A stretch of 21,644 bases of DNA, taken from positions 1 through 21,644 of IMG/VR virus record IMGVR_UViG_3300013131_000280; one strand, written 5' to 3'. Each line of letters begins with the position of its first letter. Within the stretch, counting starts at the first letter, position 1. Origin of the DNA: a virus. Below the pieces are notes generated by a model. The model was given only the letters and a program-made list of their open reading frames with translations, was not told the origin of the DNA and did no database searches. The position numbers were made by a program, and so were the translations under genes. Positions 15,372 to 21,644 of the stretch are shown here, piece by piece.

Positions 15372-17270
15372 TTACTTGGCATCCTTCATTGTCAAGGTGC
15401 CCCAATATGTTGTACCACCATCATAAGTGATAAAAGTCCACAAGTCACGAGCATTTGCTGCTGTTGTTGCAGGAGGCGCAGAACCACCAGCCCAATATAC
15501 TGTATTCGCAAATGTTGGTGATCTTCCACCAGTACCATCTTGCATAATCAATAATGAGAATTGCTGAGCAGTTCCAGAAGATGGAGCATTAATAAAAGTA
15601 AATTGTGCGCTTGCAGTCATTACGCGACGGAAATAATTTGAGATTGACAAATCGCAAGTATTAGCACCATTTACATTCGTATTTGCTTCAAGGAAATCTT
15701 TATATGCTTTTAACGTTATTGACGTTGTGCCAGTACTAATATTATTTGCAGCAGCGTAAGCATTATTGGCTTGTCCATAAGCAGTATTCGCTTGATCACG
15801 AGCACTGTTGGCTTGAGCATAGGCATTAACAGCATTCGAGTTTGTATTAGTGATATTAGTATTAACTGTACCGAATGTCGTATTAACAGTACCAAAGGTT
15901 GCGTTAATTGTACCGAGATGGGCATTAATAGTTGGAATACCAAGTGCAGTACTGTTAGCAGTAAAGTCAACATTGGCTCTGCCAGTTGTTGAGTTAGCAG
16001 TTACAGAAACATTAACAGTTGCAGAATTATTAAAGTTTACATTTGCCTTTGTAATAACAACTGCGTCATTTGCATACACAGCAACTGTATTCGCTGCAGC
16101 ATTAGCCAAACCAGAGGCATAGGTATTTGCGCCAGAAATGTTTGTATTCAGAGTTCCAAATGTAGTATTTGTTGTTCCGAATGTGGTATTAATCGTTGCG
16201 AAGGTTGTATTCGCATCAGAGCGTGCATTATTTGCTTGAGCATATGCTAGATTTGCCTGACCATATGCTGAGTTCGCTTGAGCGTAACCAGCATTGGCTT
16301 GCGTATAAGCATCATTAGCAGTGTTGCGAGCGGTATTTGCTTGAGCATATGCTAAATTTGCCTGACCATATGCTGAGTTCGCTTGAGCATATGCATCTTT
16401 TGCTACGACATTTGCTTGATTTGCATTGATCAGAGCAATATTTGCCTGACCATATGCTGAGTTCGCTTGAGCATATCCTAGATTTGCAGAAGCATATGCA
16501 TCAAGAGCAGTATCGAAGGCATAGAAAGTTCCTTCGCCATCTGCCCATTTCCATTGATCAGCTGCTTCGTCCCACTTCAGAACAGCATTAGTAGATGATC
16601 CACGATTGATAGTAATAAATGCATCAAGTGCAGGAGCACCAGCCACATTTGAATTAAGGATAATCTCATTATCTTCAACGGAAAGAGTGTCAACATTTAG
16701 AGTAGTATAACTACCAAGGACTTCAAGATTACCTTGAACAACAAGGCTACCAGTAATCGTGCCGCCAGAAACACTAAGTTTTAGATTTGCTTCACCATAT
16801 GCACTATTAGCAGTATTGCGAGCAGTATTGGCTTGTCCATATGCGCCATTTGCCTGAGCATATGCACCGTTGGCTTGACCATACGCACCATTGGCAGTAT
16901 CGCGAGCAGTATTGGCTTGATCCCGAGCTGCATTGGCTTGATTATATGATGCCACAACAACTTCGTTTGAGCCTGCATTATTTGCTGCACTATATGCACT
17001 CTTAGCAATTGAGTCTGCAGTATTTGCAGCACCGTATGCATTTTGCGCTGTTGTTTGAGCAGTATTTGCGGCTGCATAAGCATCATTGGCAGTAGTGCGT
17101 GCTGTGTTTGCTTGACCTCGAGCAGAATTGGCTTGATCAGTAACATTCAATCCAGCAGTTGTAATAAATGTCATAGAATTTAAAGTGTTCGCGTTCAACG
17201 TCGTGACAGTCGCACCAACGTCGATTATCACGTTACCGTAAATTCTAGAACCGTCTTTTAATTTTGCCAT
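15372..17270 (-). CDS. Tail fibre-like virion protein with alanine/asparagine heptad repeats
   Basis: The protein has 632 residues. The N-terminus MAKLKDGSRIYGNVIIDVGA is a common start of marine phage fibre proteins. Heptads of the type A-Y-x-Q-A-N-x fill about 46-165 and 256-355, a second type T-F-G-T-x-N-T occurs at about 356-376 and 454-474, and A-Y-x-Q-A-N-x returns at 480-510. These suggest long trimeric coiled shafts. A beta module at about 166-255 contains LVVQGNLEVLGSYTTLNVDT then NEIILNSNVAGAPALDAFI, frequent in phage fibres. The C-terminal domain (515-632) looks beta-rich and could be the tip or a trimerisation domain. Near-identical DNA repeats lie within. It has a weak GAGAACG ribosome site and a near-consensus promoter. 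Attachment to host is inferred. Confidence 0.85.
   Translation of the reverse strand: MAKLKDGSRIYGNVIIDVGATVTTLNANTLNSMTFITTAGLNVTDQANSARGQANTARTTANDAYAAANTAQTTAQNAYGAANTADSIAKSAYSAANNAGSNEVVVASYNQANAARDQANTARDTANGAYGQANGAYAQANGAYGQANTARNTANSAYGEANLKLSVSGGTITGSLVVQGNLEVLGSYTTLNVDTLSVEDNEIILNSNVAGAPALDAFITINRGSSTNAVLKWDEAADQWKWADGEGTFYAFDTALDAYASANLGYAQANSAYGQANIALINANQANVVAKDAYAQANSAYGQANLAYAQANTARNTANDAYTQANAGYAQANSAYGQANLAYAQANNARSDANTTFATINTTFGTTNTTFGTLNTNISGANTYASGLANAAANTVAVYANDAVVITKANVNFNNSATVNVSVTANSTTGRANVDFTANSTALGIPTINAHLGTINATFGTVNTTFGTVNTNITNTNSNAVNAYAQANSARDQANTAYGQANNAYAAANNISTGTTSITLKAYKDFLEANTNVNGANTCDLSISNYFRRVMTASAQFTFINAPSSGTAQQFSLLIMQDGTGGRSPTFANTVYWAGGSAPPATTAANARDLWTFITYDGGTTYWGTLTMKDAK
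16231..16478 (-). repeat. Near-identical DNA repeats inside the heptad fibre gene
   Basis: About 53 bases at 16231-16283 recur at 16336-16388 with a single difference. About 35 bases of the same unit recur at 16441-16475. The offsets are 105 and 84 bases, which are whole numbers of 21-base heptads, so copies can recombine without breaking frame or heptad phase. Confidence 0.8.
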
Positions 17271-17294
17271 TTTTCGTTCTCGAGAAATCTTTTA

Positions 17295-17302
17295 TATTTA
17301 TT
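17295..17302 (-). promoter_or_regulatory. Late promoter AATAAATA before the heptad-repeat fibre gene
   Basis: The minus strand reads AATAAATA, then TAAAAG, seven of eight matches to the T4 late octamer. It lies in the 59-base gap between the 75-residue gene and the fibre gene, 24 bases before the fibre ATG. It could also drive the downstream sugar cassette. Confidence 0.55.
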
Positions 17303-17329
17303 AGACTCTGAAGTATCCTCTAGTGCCAT

Positions 17330-17557
17330 TTAAGTAGAGTTCAAAGTATAATCGTCAAAATAATTTGCGACTTGCATTAATCCATTTGCATGAATTCTGC
17401 GCGCAAGACCATCAGCGATTGGACTAATTGTCACCTCATCAAATTCTGCAGCAAAGAATGCTGTATCATTTGCTGACACAGCAGAACCAGTCACCTCATC
17501 CAGTTCACCCTTTATAAGAAGAATGCCTGTGTTATCAAGTCTTTCTGTAATTGCCAT
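17330..17557 (-). CDS. Small unrecognised protein with three F-D-E-V-T-like repeats
   Basis: The protein has 75 residues. Three short repeats stand out: GELDEVT (17-23), AEFDEVT (37-43) and NYFDDYT (65-71). Each follows a probable beta strand, and MAITERLDNTGILLIKG forms the start. Similar small proteins with repeated G-x-F-D-E-V-T occur next to fibre genes in marine T4-like phages, to my knowledge without a proven function. It starts one base after the stop of the collagen-like fibre gene and precedes another fibre gene. A small virion component, fibre connector or assembly factor is the likely role, by context only. Short length and tight coupling support it being a real gene. Confidence 0.75.
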   Translation of the reverse strand: MAITERLDNTGILLIKGELDEVTGSAVSANDTAFFAAEFDEVTISPIADGLARRIHANGLMQVANYFDDYTLNST

Positions 17558-17558
17558 A

Positions 17559-20500
17559 TTATAAGAACACTGTATCTAATGTTGCAGTTGATGTGTTGTA
17601 GTAAACAATTACCTTCACAGCTCCAGTTGTATTTGCATATGCAATATTATTTGCAGCCACAATCGTATTTGATGTTAACGTGCTCGTTGTTTTTGCAAAT
17701 GTTAGATTTGCATTTGCACCAACACTGCCGCCATCATTGAAGATAACTTGCGTATCAGATCCAGCAACTGGTCCAGTTGGTCCTTGAGGACCAGTCACAC
17801 CTTGTGGTCCTTGTGGACCTTGAGGACCCGCGACACCTTGTGGTCCTTGTGGTCCTTGAGGACCAACATCACCAGTTGATCCAATTGATCCTTGTGGTCC
17901 TTGTGGTCCTTGTGGACCTTGTGGTCCTGTATCACCAGTTACACCTTGTGGACCTTGTGGTCCTTGTGGACCAGTGACACCTTGTGGTCCCTGCGGTCCT
18001 TGTGGTCCAGTATCACCTTGAGCACCTTGTGGTCCTTGAGGACCCTGCGGTCCAGTGACACCTTGTGGTCCTTGTGGACCTTGCGGTCCAGTATCACCAG
18101 TGTTTCCAAGTGGACCTTGCGGACCTTGCGGACCTTGTGGACCTGTTGGACCAACATCTCCAGTCACACCCTGTGGACCTTGTGGACCAGTGTTACCAGT
18201 TACACCCTGTGGACCTTGAGGACCTTGAGGACCTTGAGGACCTTGTGGACCAGTATTACCTTGCGGACCTTGTGGACCAGGAACTGTTGAAGCATCACCT
18301 TGTGGACCTTGTGGTCCAGTGACACCCTGTGGTCCTTGTGGACCCTGTGGACCTTGAGGACCATCAACACCTTGTGGACCTTGTGGTCCTTGAGGACCAA
18401 TAACACCTTGTGGACCTTGAGGACCAGCATCACCAGTCGCGCCAGTAATACCTTGAGAACCTTGCGGTCCTTGAGGACCTTGCGGACCTTGTGGACCAGT
18501 TGGACCAGCGACGCCCTGTGGTCCTTGAGGACCTTGCGGACCAAAGTTACCTTGAGCACCTTGCGGTCCTTGTGGACCTGGAATTGTTGATGAATCGCCT
18601 TGTGGTCCAGTTGGTCCAATATCACCTTGTGGACCTTGTGGACCAGCAACACCCTGCGGTCCTTGTGGACCCTGTGGACCTTGAGGACCATCAACACCCT
18701 GCGGTCCTTGTGGACCTTGTGGACCAGTGTTACCAGTCGCACCTTGCGGTCCTTGTGGTCCTTGTGGTCCAGTGACACCCTGTGGTCCTTGTGGACCTTG
18801 TGGACCTGCTGGACCAACATCACTAATTTCAATCGTTCCACCCATTGATGAATGGAATTGACAAACATAATACAACGTGTTTGGAGCATTATAAGGAACA
18901 GCAAAAGTTATATTACCAGAAGCTGTTCCGCCATTTGTTACGCCACTGCTATAAACATTTCCAGAACTATATGCCCCCGAAACTGTTTGAATCCAGAATG
19001 GATGACCAGCGGCGTTTACATTTAAGATATAAGTAAATCCACGCAATAATCTAAGTGTTGGGTTACTGGACCCATCGATGGTATATGCGCTCGCACCACT
19101 GTTTGTAATAGTATATGTTCGAGCACCTGTTGTTCCTTGTGGACCTTGCGGTCCTGTGTTGCCAGTGACACCTTGAGGACCTTGTGGTCCTTGTGGACCT
19201 TGTGGACCAGTGTCACCTGTTGCACCCTGTGGTCCTTGTGGTCCAGTGACACCCTGTGGTCCTTGTGGACCTTGTGGTCCAGTGACACCCTGTGGTCCTT
19301 GTGGACCTTGCGGTCCTTGTGGACCAGTGTTACCAGTCGCACCTTGAGGACCTTGTGGACCAACGATTGCTCCAGCATCTACCCACGAAGCTGTTCCTGT
19401 ACTGTAAACATATAAGTGACCATTTGCTGTTACAATATATGCATCACCATCAGAACCACTACCAGGAAGATTACCAACTGTTGCAACAGTTCCTAAGATT
19501 GTAATGCCAGAACCCTGCACGCCAGTAGGACCTGATGGACCCTGTGGACCAGTGTTACCTGTTGCACCTTGAGGACCTTGTGGACCAGTGGAACCTTGAG
19601 GACCCTGTGGACCTTGTGGTCCAGTGACACCCTGTGGTCCTTGAGGACCATTAACACCTTGAGGACCTTGTGGACCATCAACACCTTGAGGACCTTGTGG
19701 ACCTTGTGGTCCAGTGACACCCTGTGGTCCTTGTGGACCTTGAGGACCTTGTGGTCCAGTGACACCCTGTGGTCCTTGTGGACCAGTGTTACCAGTCGCA
19801 CCCTGTGGACCTTGAGGACCTTGAGGACCTTGAGGACCTTGTGGACCTTGCGGACCTTGTGGACCAGTGACACCTTGTGGTCCTTGTGGACCTTGTGGAC
19901 CTTGTGGACCAGCAACACCCTGTGGTCCTTGCGGACCTTGAGGACCATCAACACCCTGTGGTCCTTGTGCACCAAGAAATCCTTGAGCACCCTGCGGTCC
20001 TTGTGGACCCTGTGGTCCTTGTGGACCTTGTGGTCCAGTGACACCTTGAGGACCAGATGGACCTTGTGGACCAACGATTGGACCAGCATCAACCCAAGAT
20101 GCAGATCCACTATTGTAAACGTACAAATGACCATCAAAGAGAACGATATATGCGTCACCGTCAGATGCGCCACCTGGAAGATTTGCAAAAGTTGCTACAG
20201 TTCCTAAGATTGTAATACCAGATCCAGCTGGACCCTGTGGTCCTTGAGGTCCTGTTGGACCAGTAGAACCTGCTGATCCTTGTGGTCCTTGTGGACCAGT
20301 ATCACCAGTGACACCTTGTGGACCCTGTGGACCGAAATCACCTTGAGGACCTTCTGGACCTTGTGGTCCTTGAGGACCTTGTGGTCCAACATTTCCTAAT
20401 GGTCCGATATCACCCTGCGGTCCTTGAGGACCCTGTGGACCCTGCGGACCTTGTGGACCTTGCGGACCAGTGTTACCAGTATTTCCAAGTGGACCCTGTG

Positions 20501-20789
20501 GACCTTGTGCACCTGTTGAACCTTGTGGACCTTGTGGACCTTGTGGTCCCTGTGGTCCTTGTGGTCCCTGTGCGCCTGTTGAACCTTGAGGACCCTGTGG
20601 ACCTTGAGGACCCTGTGGACCTTGTGGTCCCTGTGGACCAGCAACACCTTGCGGACCCTGCGGTCCCTGTGGACCACCTGATGGTCCTGTTGGTCCAGTA
20701 TCACCTTGAGGACCTTGAGGACCTTGAGGACCAGTGCTACCTGTTAAACCCTGCGCACCACGACCTGTTGAAACGCGAACTTGAGTCAT
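17559..20789 (-). CDS. Collagen-like tail fibre protein with globular inserts
   Basis: The protein has 1076 residues. Gly-x-y triplets, mostly G-P-Q, cover about 10-189, 240-426, 477-555 and 658-1008 and should form triple-helical rods. Between them lie two copies of a 50-residue module (190-239 and 427-476: [12 protein letters not shown] then LPG...DGDAYIV...HLYVY...SWVDAG). A cupredoxin-like domain follows at about 556-657, and a C-terminal 68-residue tail starts [20 protein letters not shown]. These modules are common spacers in marine phage collagen-like fibres. No lysine appears in the triplet regions; Thr is frequent in the y position. The start overlaps the upstream stop (ATGA). It is presumably an elongated host-binding or surface fibre; the exact location on the virion is unknown. 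Confidence 0.93.
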   Translation of the reverse strand: MTQVRVSTGRGAQGLTGSTGPQGPQGPQGDTGPTGPSGGPQGPQGPQGVAGPQGPQGPQGPQGPQGPQGSTGAQGPQGPQGPQGPQGPQGSTGAQGPQGPLGNTGNTGPQGPQGPQGPQGPQGPQGDIGPLGNVGPQGPQGPQGPEGPQGDFGPQGPQGVTGDTGPQGPQGSAGSTGPTGPQGPQGPAGSGITILGTVATFANLPGGASDGDAYIVLFDGHLYVYNSGSASWVDAGPIVGPQGPSGPQGVTGPQGPQGPQGPQGPQGAQGFLGAQGPQGVDGPQGPQGPQGVAGPQGPQGPQGPQGVTGPQGPQGPQGPQGPQGPQGPQGATGNTGPQGPQGVTGPQGPQGPQGPQGVTGPQGPQGPQGVDGPQGPQGVNGPQGPQGVTGPQGPQGPQGSTGPQGPQGATGNTGPQGPSGPTGVQGSGITILGTVATVGNLPGSGSDGDAYIVTANGHLYVYSTGTASWVDAGAIVGPQGPQGATGNTGPQGPQGPQGPQGVTGPQGPQGPQGVTGPQGPQGATGDTGPQGPQGPQGPQGVTGNTGPQGPQGTTGARTYTITNSGASAYTIDGSSNPTLRLLRGFTYILNVNAAGHPFWIQTVSGAYSSGNVYSSGVTNGGTASGNITFAVPYNAPNTLYYVCQFHSSMGGTIEISDVGPAGPQGPQGPQGVTGPQGPQGPQGATGNTGPQGPQGPQGVDGPQGPQGPQGPQGVAGPQGPQGDIGPTGPQGDSSTIPGPQGPQGAQGNFGPQGPQGPQGVAGPTGPQGPQGPQGPQGSQGITGATGDAGPQGPQGVIGPQGPQGPQGVDGPQGPQGPQGPQGVTGPQGPQGDASTVPGPQGPQGNTGPQGPQGPQGPQGPQGVTGNTGPQGPQGVTGDVGPTGPQGPQGPQGPLGNTGDTGPQGPQGPQGVTGPQGPQGPQGAQGDTGPQGPQGPQGVTGPQGPQGPQGVTGDTGPQGPQGPQGPQGSIGSTGDVGPQGPQGPQGVAGPQGPQGPQGVTGPQGPTGPVAGSDTQVIFNDGGSVGANANLTFAKTTSTLTSNTIVAANNIAYANTTGAVKVIVYYNTSTATLDTVFL
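17766..18818 (-). repeat. Collagen-like triplet repeat, C-terminal rod
   Basis: This is a 9-base repeat family encoding Gly-Pro-Gln, broken by units such as G-V-T, G-D-T, G-V-D and G-N-T. About 351 residues form the longest rod of the fibre. Codons vary (GGT/GGA/GGC, CCA/CCT, almost always CAA), so the DNA copies are similar but not identical. Confidence 0.95.
18819..19124 (-). other. Cupredoxin-like domain inside the collagen-like fibre
   Basis: About 102 residues (556-657 of the fibre) form a non-collagen island. It starts [20 protein letters not shown], then has a beta-rich body with [11 protein letters not shown] and ends [19 protein letters not shown]. His596, Cys643, His646 and Met649 are placed like the four ligands of type-1 copper proteins (C-x2-H-x2-M here, against C-x2-H-x4-M in plastocyanin). 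The fold is inferred from this pattern. Copper binding is unproven, and the shorter His-Met spacing is a reason for caution. Confidence 0.7.
19125..19361 (-). repeat. Collagen-like triplet repeat, short third rod
   Basis: About 79 residues of G-x-y triplets, mainly G-P-Q with G-A-T, G-N-T, G-V-T and G-D-T units, between the second 50-residue module and the cupredoxin-like domain. Confidence 0.93.
19362..19511 (-). repeat. Second copy of a 50-residue globular module in the fibre
   Basis: Residues 427-476 repeat the module at 20073-20222 with most positions identical: [42 protein letters not shown]. It is a small beta-rich spacer between collagen rods, probably a trimerising or registering element. 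That role is inferred. Confidence 0.85.
19512..20072 (-). repeat. Collagen-like triplet repeat, second rod
   Basis: About 187 residues of G-x-y triplets between the two copies of the 50-residue module, again dominated by G-P-Q. Confidence 0.93.
20073..20222 (-). repeat. First copy of the 50-residue globular module in the fibre
   Basis: Residues 190-239 of the fibre: [20 protein letters not shown], then [20 protein letters not shown] and SWVDAG. It pairs with the copy at 19362-19511, and the two look like an internal duplication. Confidence 0.85.
20223..20762 (-). repeat. Collagen-like triplet repeat, N-terminal rod
   Basis: About 180 residues of G-x-y triplets following a short non-collagen start (MTQVRVSTG). 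It includes G-S-T-G-A-Q units and one irregular Gly-Gly step near residues 38-39. Confidence 0.93.
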
Positions 20790-21121
20790 TTCGTTACCTG
20801 CGGTAGAACTGTTATAATGCCTTCAACGAGGCGTGTTGTAATATTGGAACTGTCGATTTGTTTAACATCAAACAAGTATCGACCAGCCTTAATATTAGAT
20901 GTGGTCGCAGAATTTAGACTTAGAGTGATATTTCCGTTAGAAGTATTGGCTACGGTAACGGTGAGATTTGCAGTAACAGAGGAAGAATAAAAAGACTTGC
21001 GCATAGAAGATGTGAATGAATAGTTAGCAATGTTTAAAGCACTGCCATCATCCTTAATCAAGTCTAGATCAACGGTGAGATCTGTACCCTGGTCCAGATC
21101 TAATTCTATAAACTGCGCCAT
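20786..21121 (-). CDS. Small beta-sandwich fibre/baseplate protein, BppU N-terminal-like
   Basis: The protein has 111 residues. The pattern [20 protein letters not shown], then a strand [30 protein letters not shown], and YLFDVKQID...[14 protein letters not shown] matches the beta-sandwich domain seen at the N-terminus of the BppU tail protein and in many small virion proteins. In Lactococcus phages BppU connects receptor-binding proteins to the baseplate. A comparable connector role for the collagen-like fibre that follows is plausible. The stop overlaps the fibre start (ATGA), implying coupled, roughly equal expression. It has its own perfect late promoter. The fold call is from motif recognition and should be tested by structure-based search. 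Confidence 0.8.
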   Translation of the reverse strand: MAQFIELDLDQGTDLTVDLDLIKDDGSALNIANYSFTSSMRKSFYSSSVTANLTVTVANTSNGNITLSLNSATTSNIKAGRYLFDVKQIDSSNITTRLVEGIITVLPQVTK

Positions 21122-21146
21122 TTATGAAATCCTATTAATATTGCTC

Positions 21147-21154
21147 TATTTATA
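21147..21154 (-). promoter_or_regulatory. T4-type late promoter TATAAATA before the fibre operon
   Basis: The minus strand shows a perfect TATAAATA octamer 25 bases before the ATG at 21121, in a 65-base non-coding gap. It would drive the BppU-like protein, the collagen-like fibre and the 75-residue protein. A small inverted repeat (CTATTT...AAATAG-like) surrounds it and may be chance in AT-rich DNA. Confidence 0.75.
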
Positions 21155-21186
21155 AAATAGGGTATTCACAGAGCCAAAGATGTCTC

Positions 21187-21644
21187 TTAATTTACTTCGA
21201 TAGCAACAACTGTAACTGGAGTAGAATTAGCAGCCACGGTGTATGTCGCAGTGTTTCCTGGGAGGTGACTAAAAATATATCCATTAGTTGAATTTGGAGA
21301 GCGTTTTTCCTCTCCATTCACCAGAAAATTCTCTCCTCGAACATACAAGAACATTTTTTTATTCGTAGTATGAGACACTTCATTATTTACTATTCTCGCT
21401 GCCTGGAACGTACATTGAGAAGTAGTTACATTTTCTGTAGTGATTCTTAAAAACGATCCATTACTAACTAGAACTTTTACAGACTTTGAATAATCCCAAG
21501 GATCAATATATGATGACCATGTATTCGTATACAAATTATTTGCAACATATATGCTATTATCTTCATAGATACAATCAACAGTCCCGTCGACAATCAAGCA
21601 ATATGATGTTGAATTTGATGGAAAATACTGAAACTGTGATTGAA
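21187..21644 (-). CDS. Unrecognised protein, C-terminal part (5' end outside the window)
   Basis: The frame is open from the window edge to a TAA at 21187, at least 152 residues. Reading back from the TTG at 21597 there is no stop, and the residues ...FQYFPSNSTSYCLIVDG continue into the same protein. The gene is therefore truncated by the window and TTG need not be its start. The visible part looks beta-rich with many Asn/Thr/Ser, contains KKMFLYVRGENFLVNGEEKR, and ends TYTVAANSTPVTVVAIEVN. I recognise no family. Its place upstream of fibre genes in a virion block suggests a baseplate or fibre component, by context only. Confidence 0.7.
   Translation of the reverse strand, partial: QSQFQYFPSNSTSYCLIVDGTVDCIYEDNSIYVANNLYTNTWSSYIDPWDYSKSVKVLVSNGSFLRITTENVTTSQCTFQAARIVNNEVSHTTNKKMFLYVRGENFLVNGEEKRSPNSTNGYIFSHLPGNTATYTVAANSTPVTVVAIEVN

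Noticed and set aside
17258-17329. 23-codon minus-strand frame starting directly at the stop of the 75-residue gene (TAAATG)
   Set aside because: Too short, no recognisable features, overlaps the next gene start and contains the promoter-like AATAAATA. Translation is possible by coupling but not supported.
17766-20762. Array-like repeated DNA resembling a CRISPR or satellite at first sight
   Set aside because: The period is 9 bases in a continuous reading frame encoding Gly-x-y triplets. There are no unique spacers and no cas genes.
15372-20789. Possible diversity-generating retroelement target in the fibre genes
   Set aside because: No reverse transcriptase, template repeat or adenine-biased variable repeat pair is visible. 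The repeats are ordinary structural heptads and triplets.
17777-20806. Several long open frames on both strands within the collagen-like gene, including Trp/Leu/Ser- and Val/Asp/Leu-rich plus-strand frames
   Set aside because: They are side products of the 9-base Gly-Pro-Gln repeat, which lacks stops in other frames. They show monotonous translations, have no ribosome sites and run against all neighbours.
1-21644. tRNA, rRNA, integrase, transposase or attachment sites
   Set aside because: I saw no cloverleaf-like structures, recombinase genes or terminal inverted repeats, and the gene packing leaves little room for them.

Overview
This window is part of the late (virion) gene block of a T4-like myovirus, probably from a marine or aquatic bacterium. 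Every gene I can support is on the minus strand, so transcription runs from right to left. The genes are packed with 1-17 base overlaps or short gaps. Only gaps of up to about 65 bases occur, and these hold late-promoter-like octamers and one strong terminator. The order neck 13-14-15, terminase 16-17, sheath 18, tube 19, portal 20, core 67, protease 21, scaffold 22, capsid 23 is the T4 order. The wording of the proteins resembles phages of marine cyanobacteria and SAR11-type bacteria more than coliphage T4. The host cannot be fixed from this window: there are no tRNAs and no host-derived metabolic genes.

Layout in transcription order (right to left): (1) 21644-15372, a fibre/adhesin region. 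It has the 3' part of an unrecognised protein, a small beta-sandwich protein resembling the BppU N-terminal domain, a 1076-residue collagen-like Gly-Pro-Gln fibre interrupted by globular modules (one cupredoxin-like), a 75-residue protein with a repeated F-D-E-V-T motif, and a 632-residue fibre built on alanine/asparagine heptads. (2) 15345-12289, a four-gene sugar/modification cassette: a GT4 glycosyltransferase, a probable GT-A-like enzyme, a DUF6445/2-oxoglutarate-oxygenase-like protein and a GT2-like glycosyltransferase. (3) 12258-9221, neck proteins gp13-gp15 and small terminase gp16. (4) 9237-5247, large terminase gp17, tail sheath gp18 and tail tube gp19. (5) 5192-1, the head module: portal gp20, core protein gp67, an unrecognised 294-residue protein, a very basic 100-residue protein in the gp68 position, protease gp21, scaffold gp22 and the N-terminal 112 codons of major capsid protein gp23.

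How it works together: gp20 nucleates the prohead around a core of gp22, gp67 and probably the basic protein. gp21 then cleaves the core and trims the gp23 N-terminus. gp16/gp17 package DNA through the portal, gp13/gp14 close the neck, and gp15 caps the gp18/gp19 tail. The fibre genes presumably supply host-binding parts, and the adjacent sugar cassette may decorate virion proteins or the host surface.

The most interesting points are a cupredoxin-like domain with His/Cys/His/Met candidate ligands inside a collagen-like fibre, the pairing of that fibre with glycosyltransferases and an oxygenase-like protein, a terminator between tube and portal genes that may set their dosage, and a 92-base overlap between gene 67 and the next gene.
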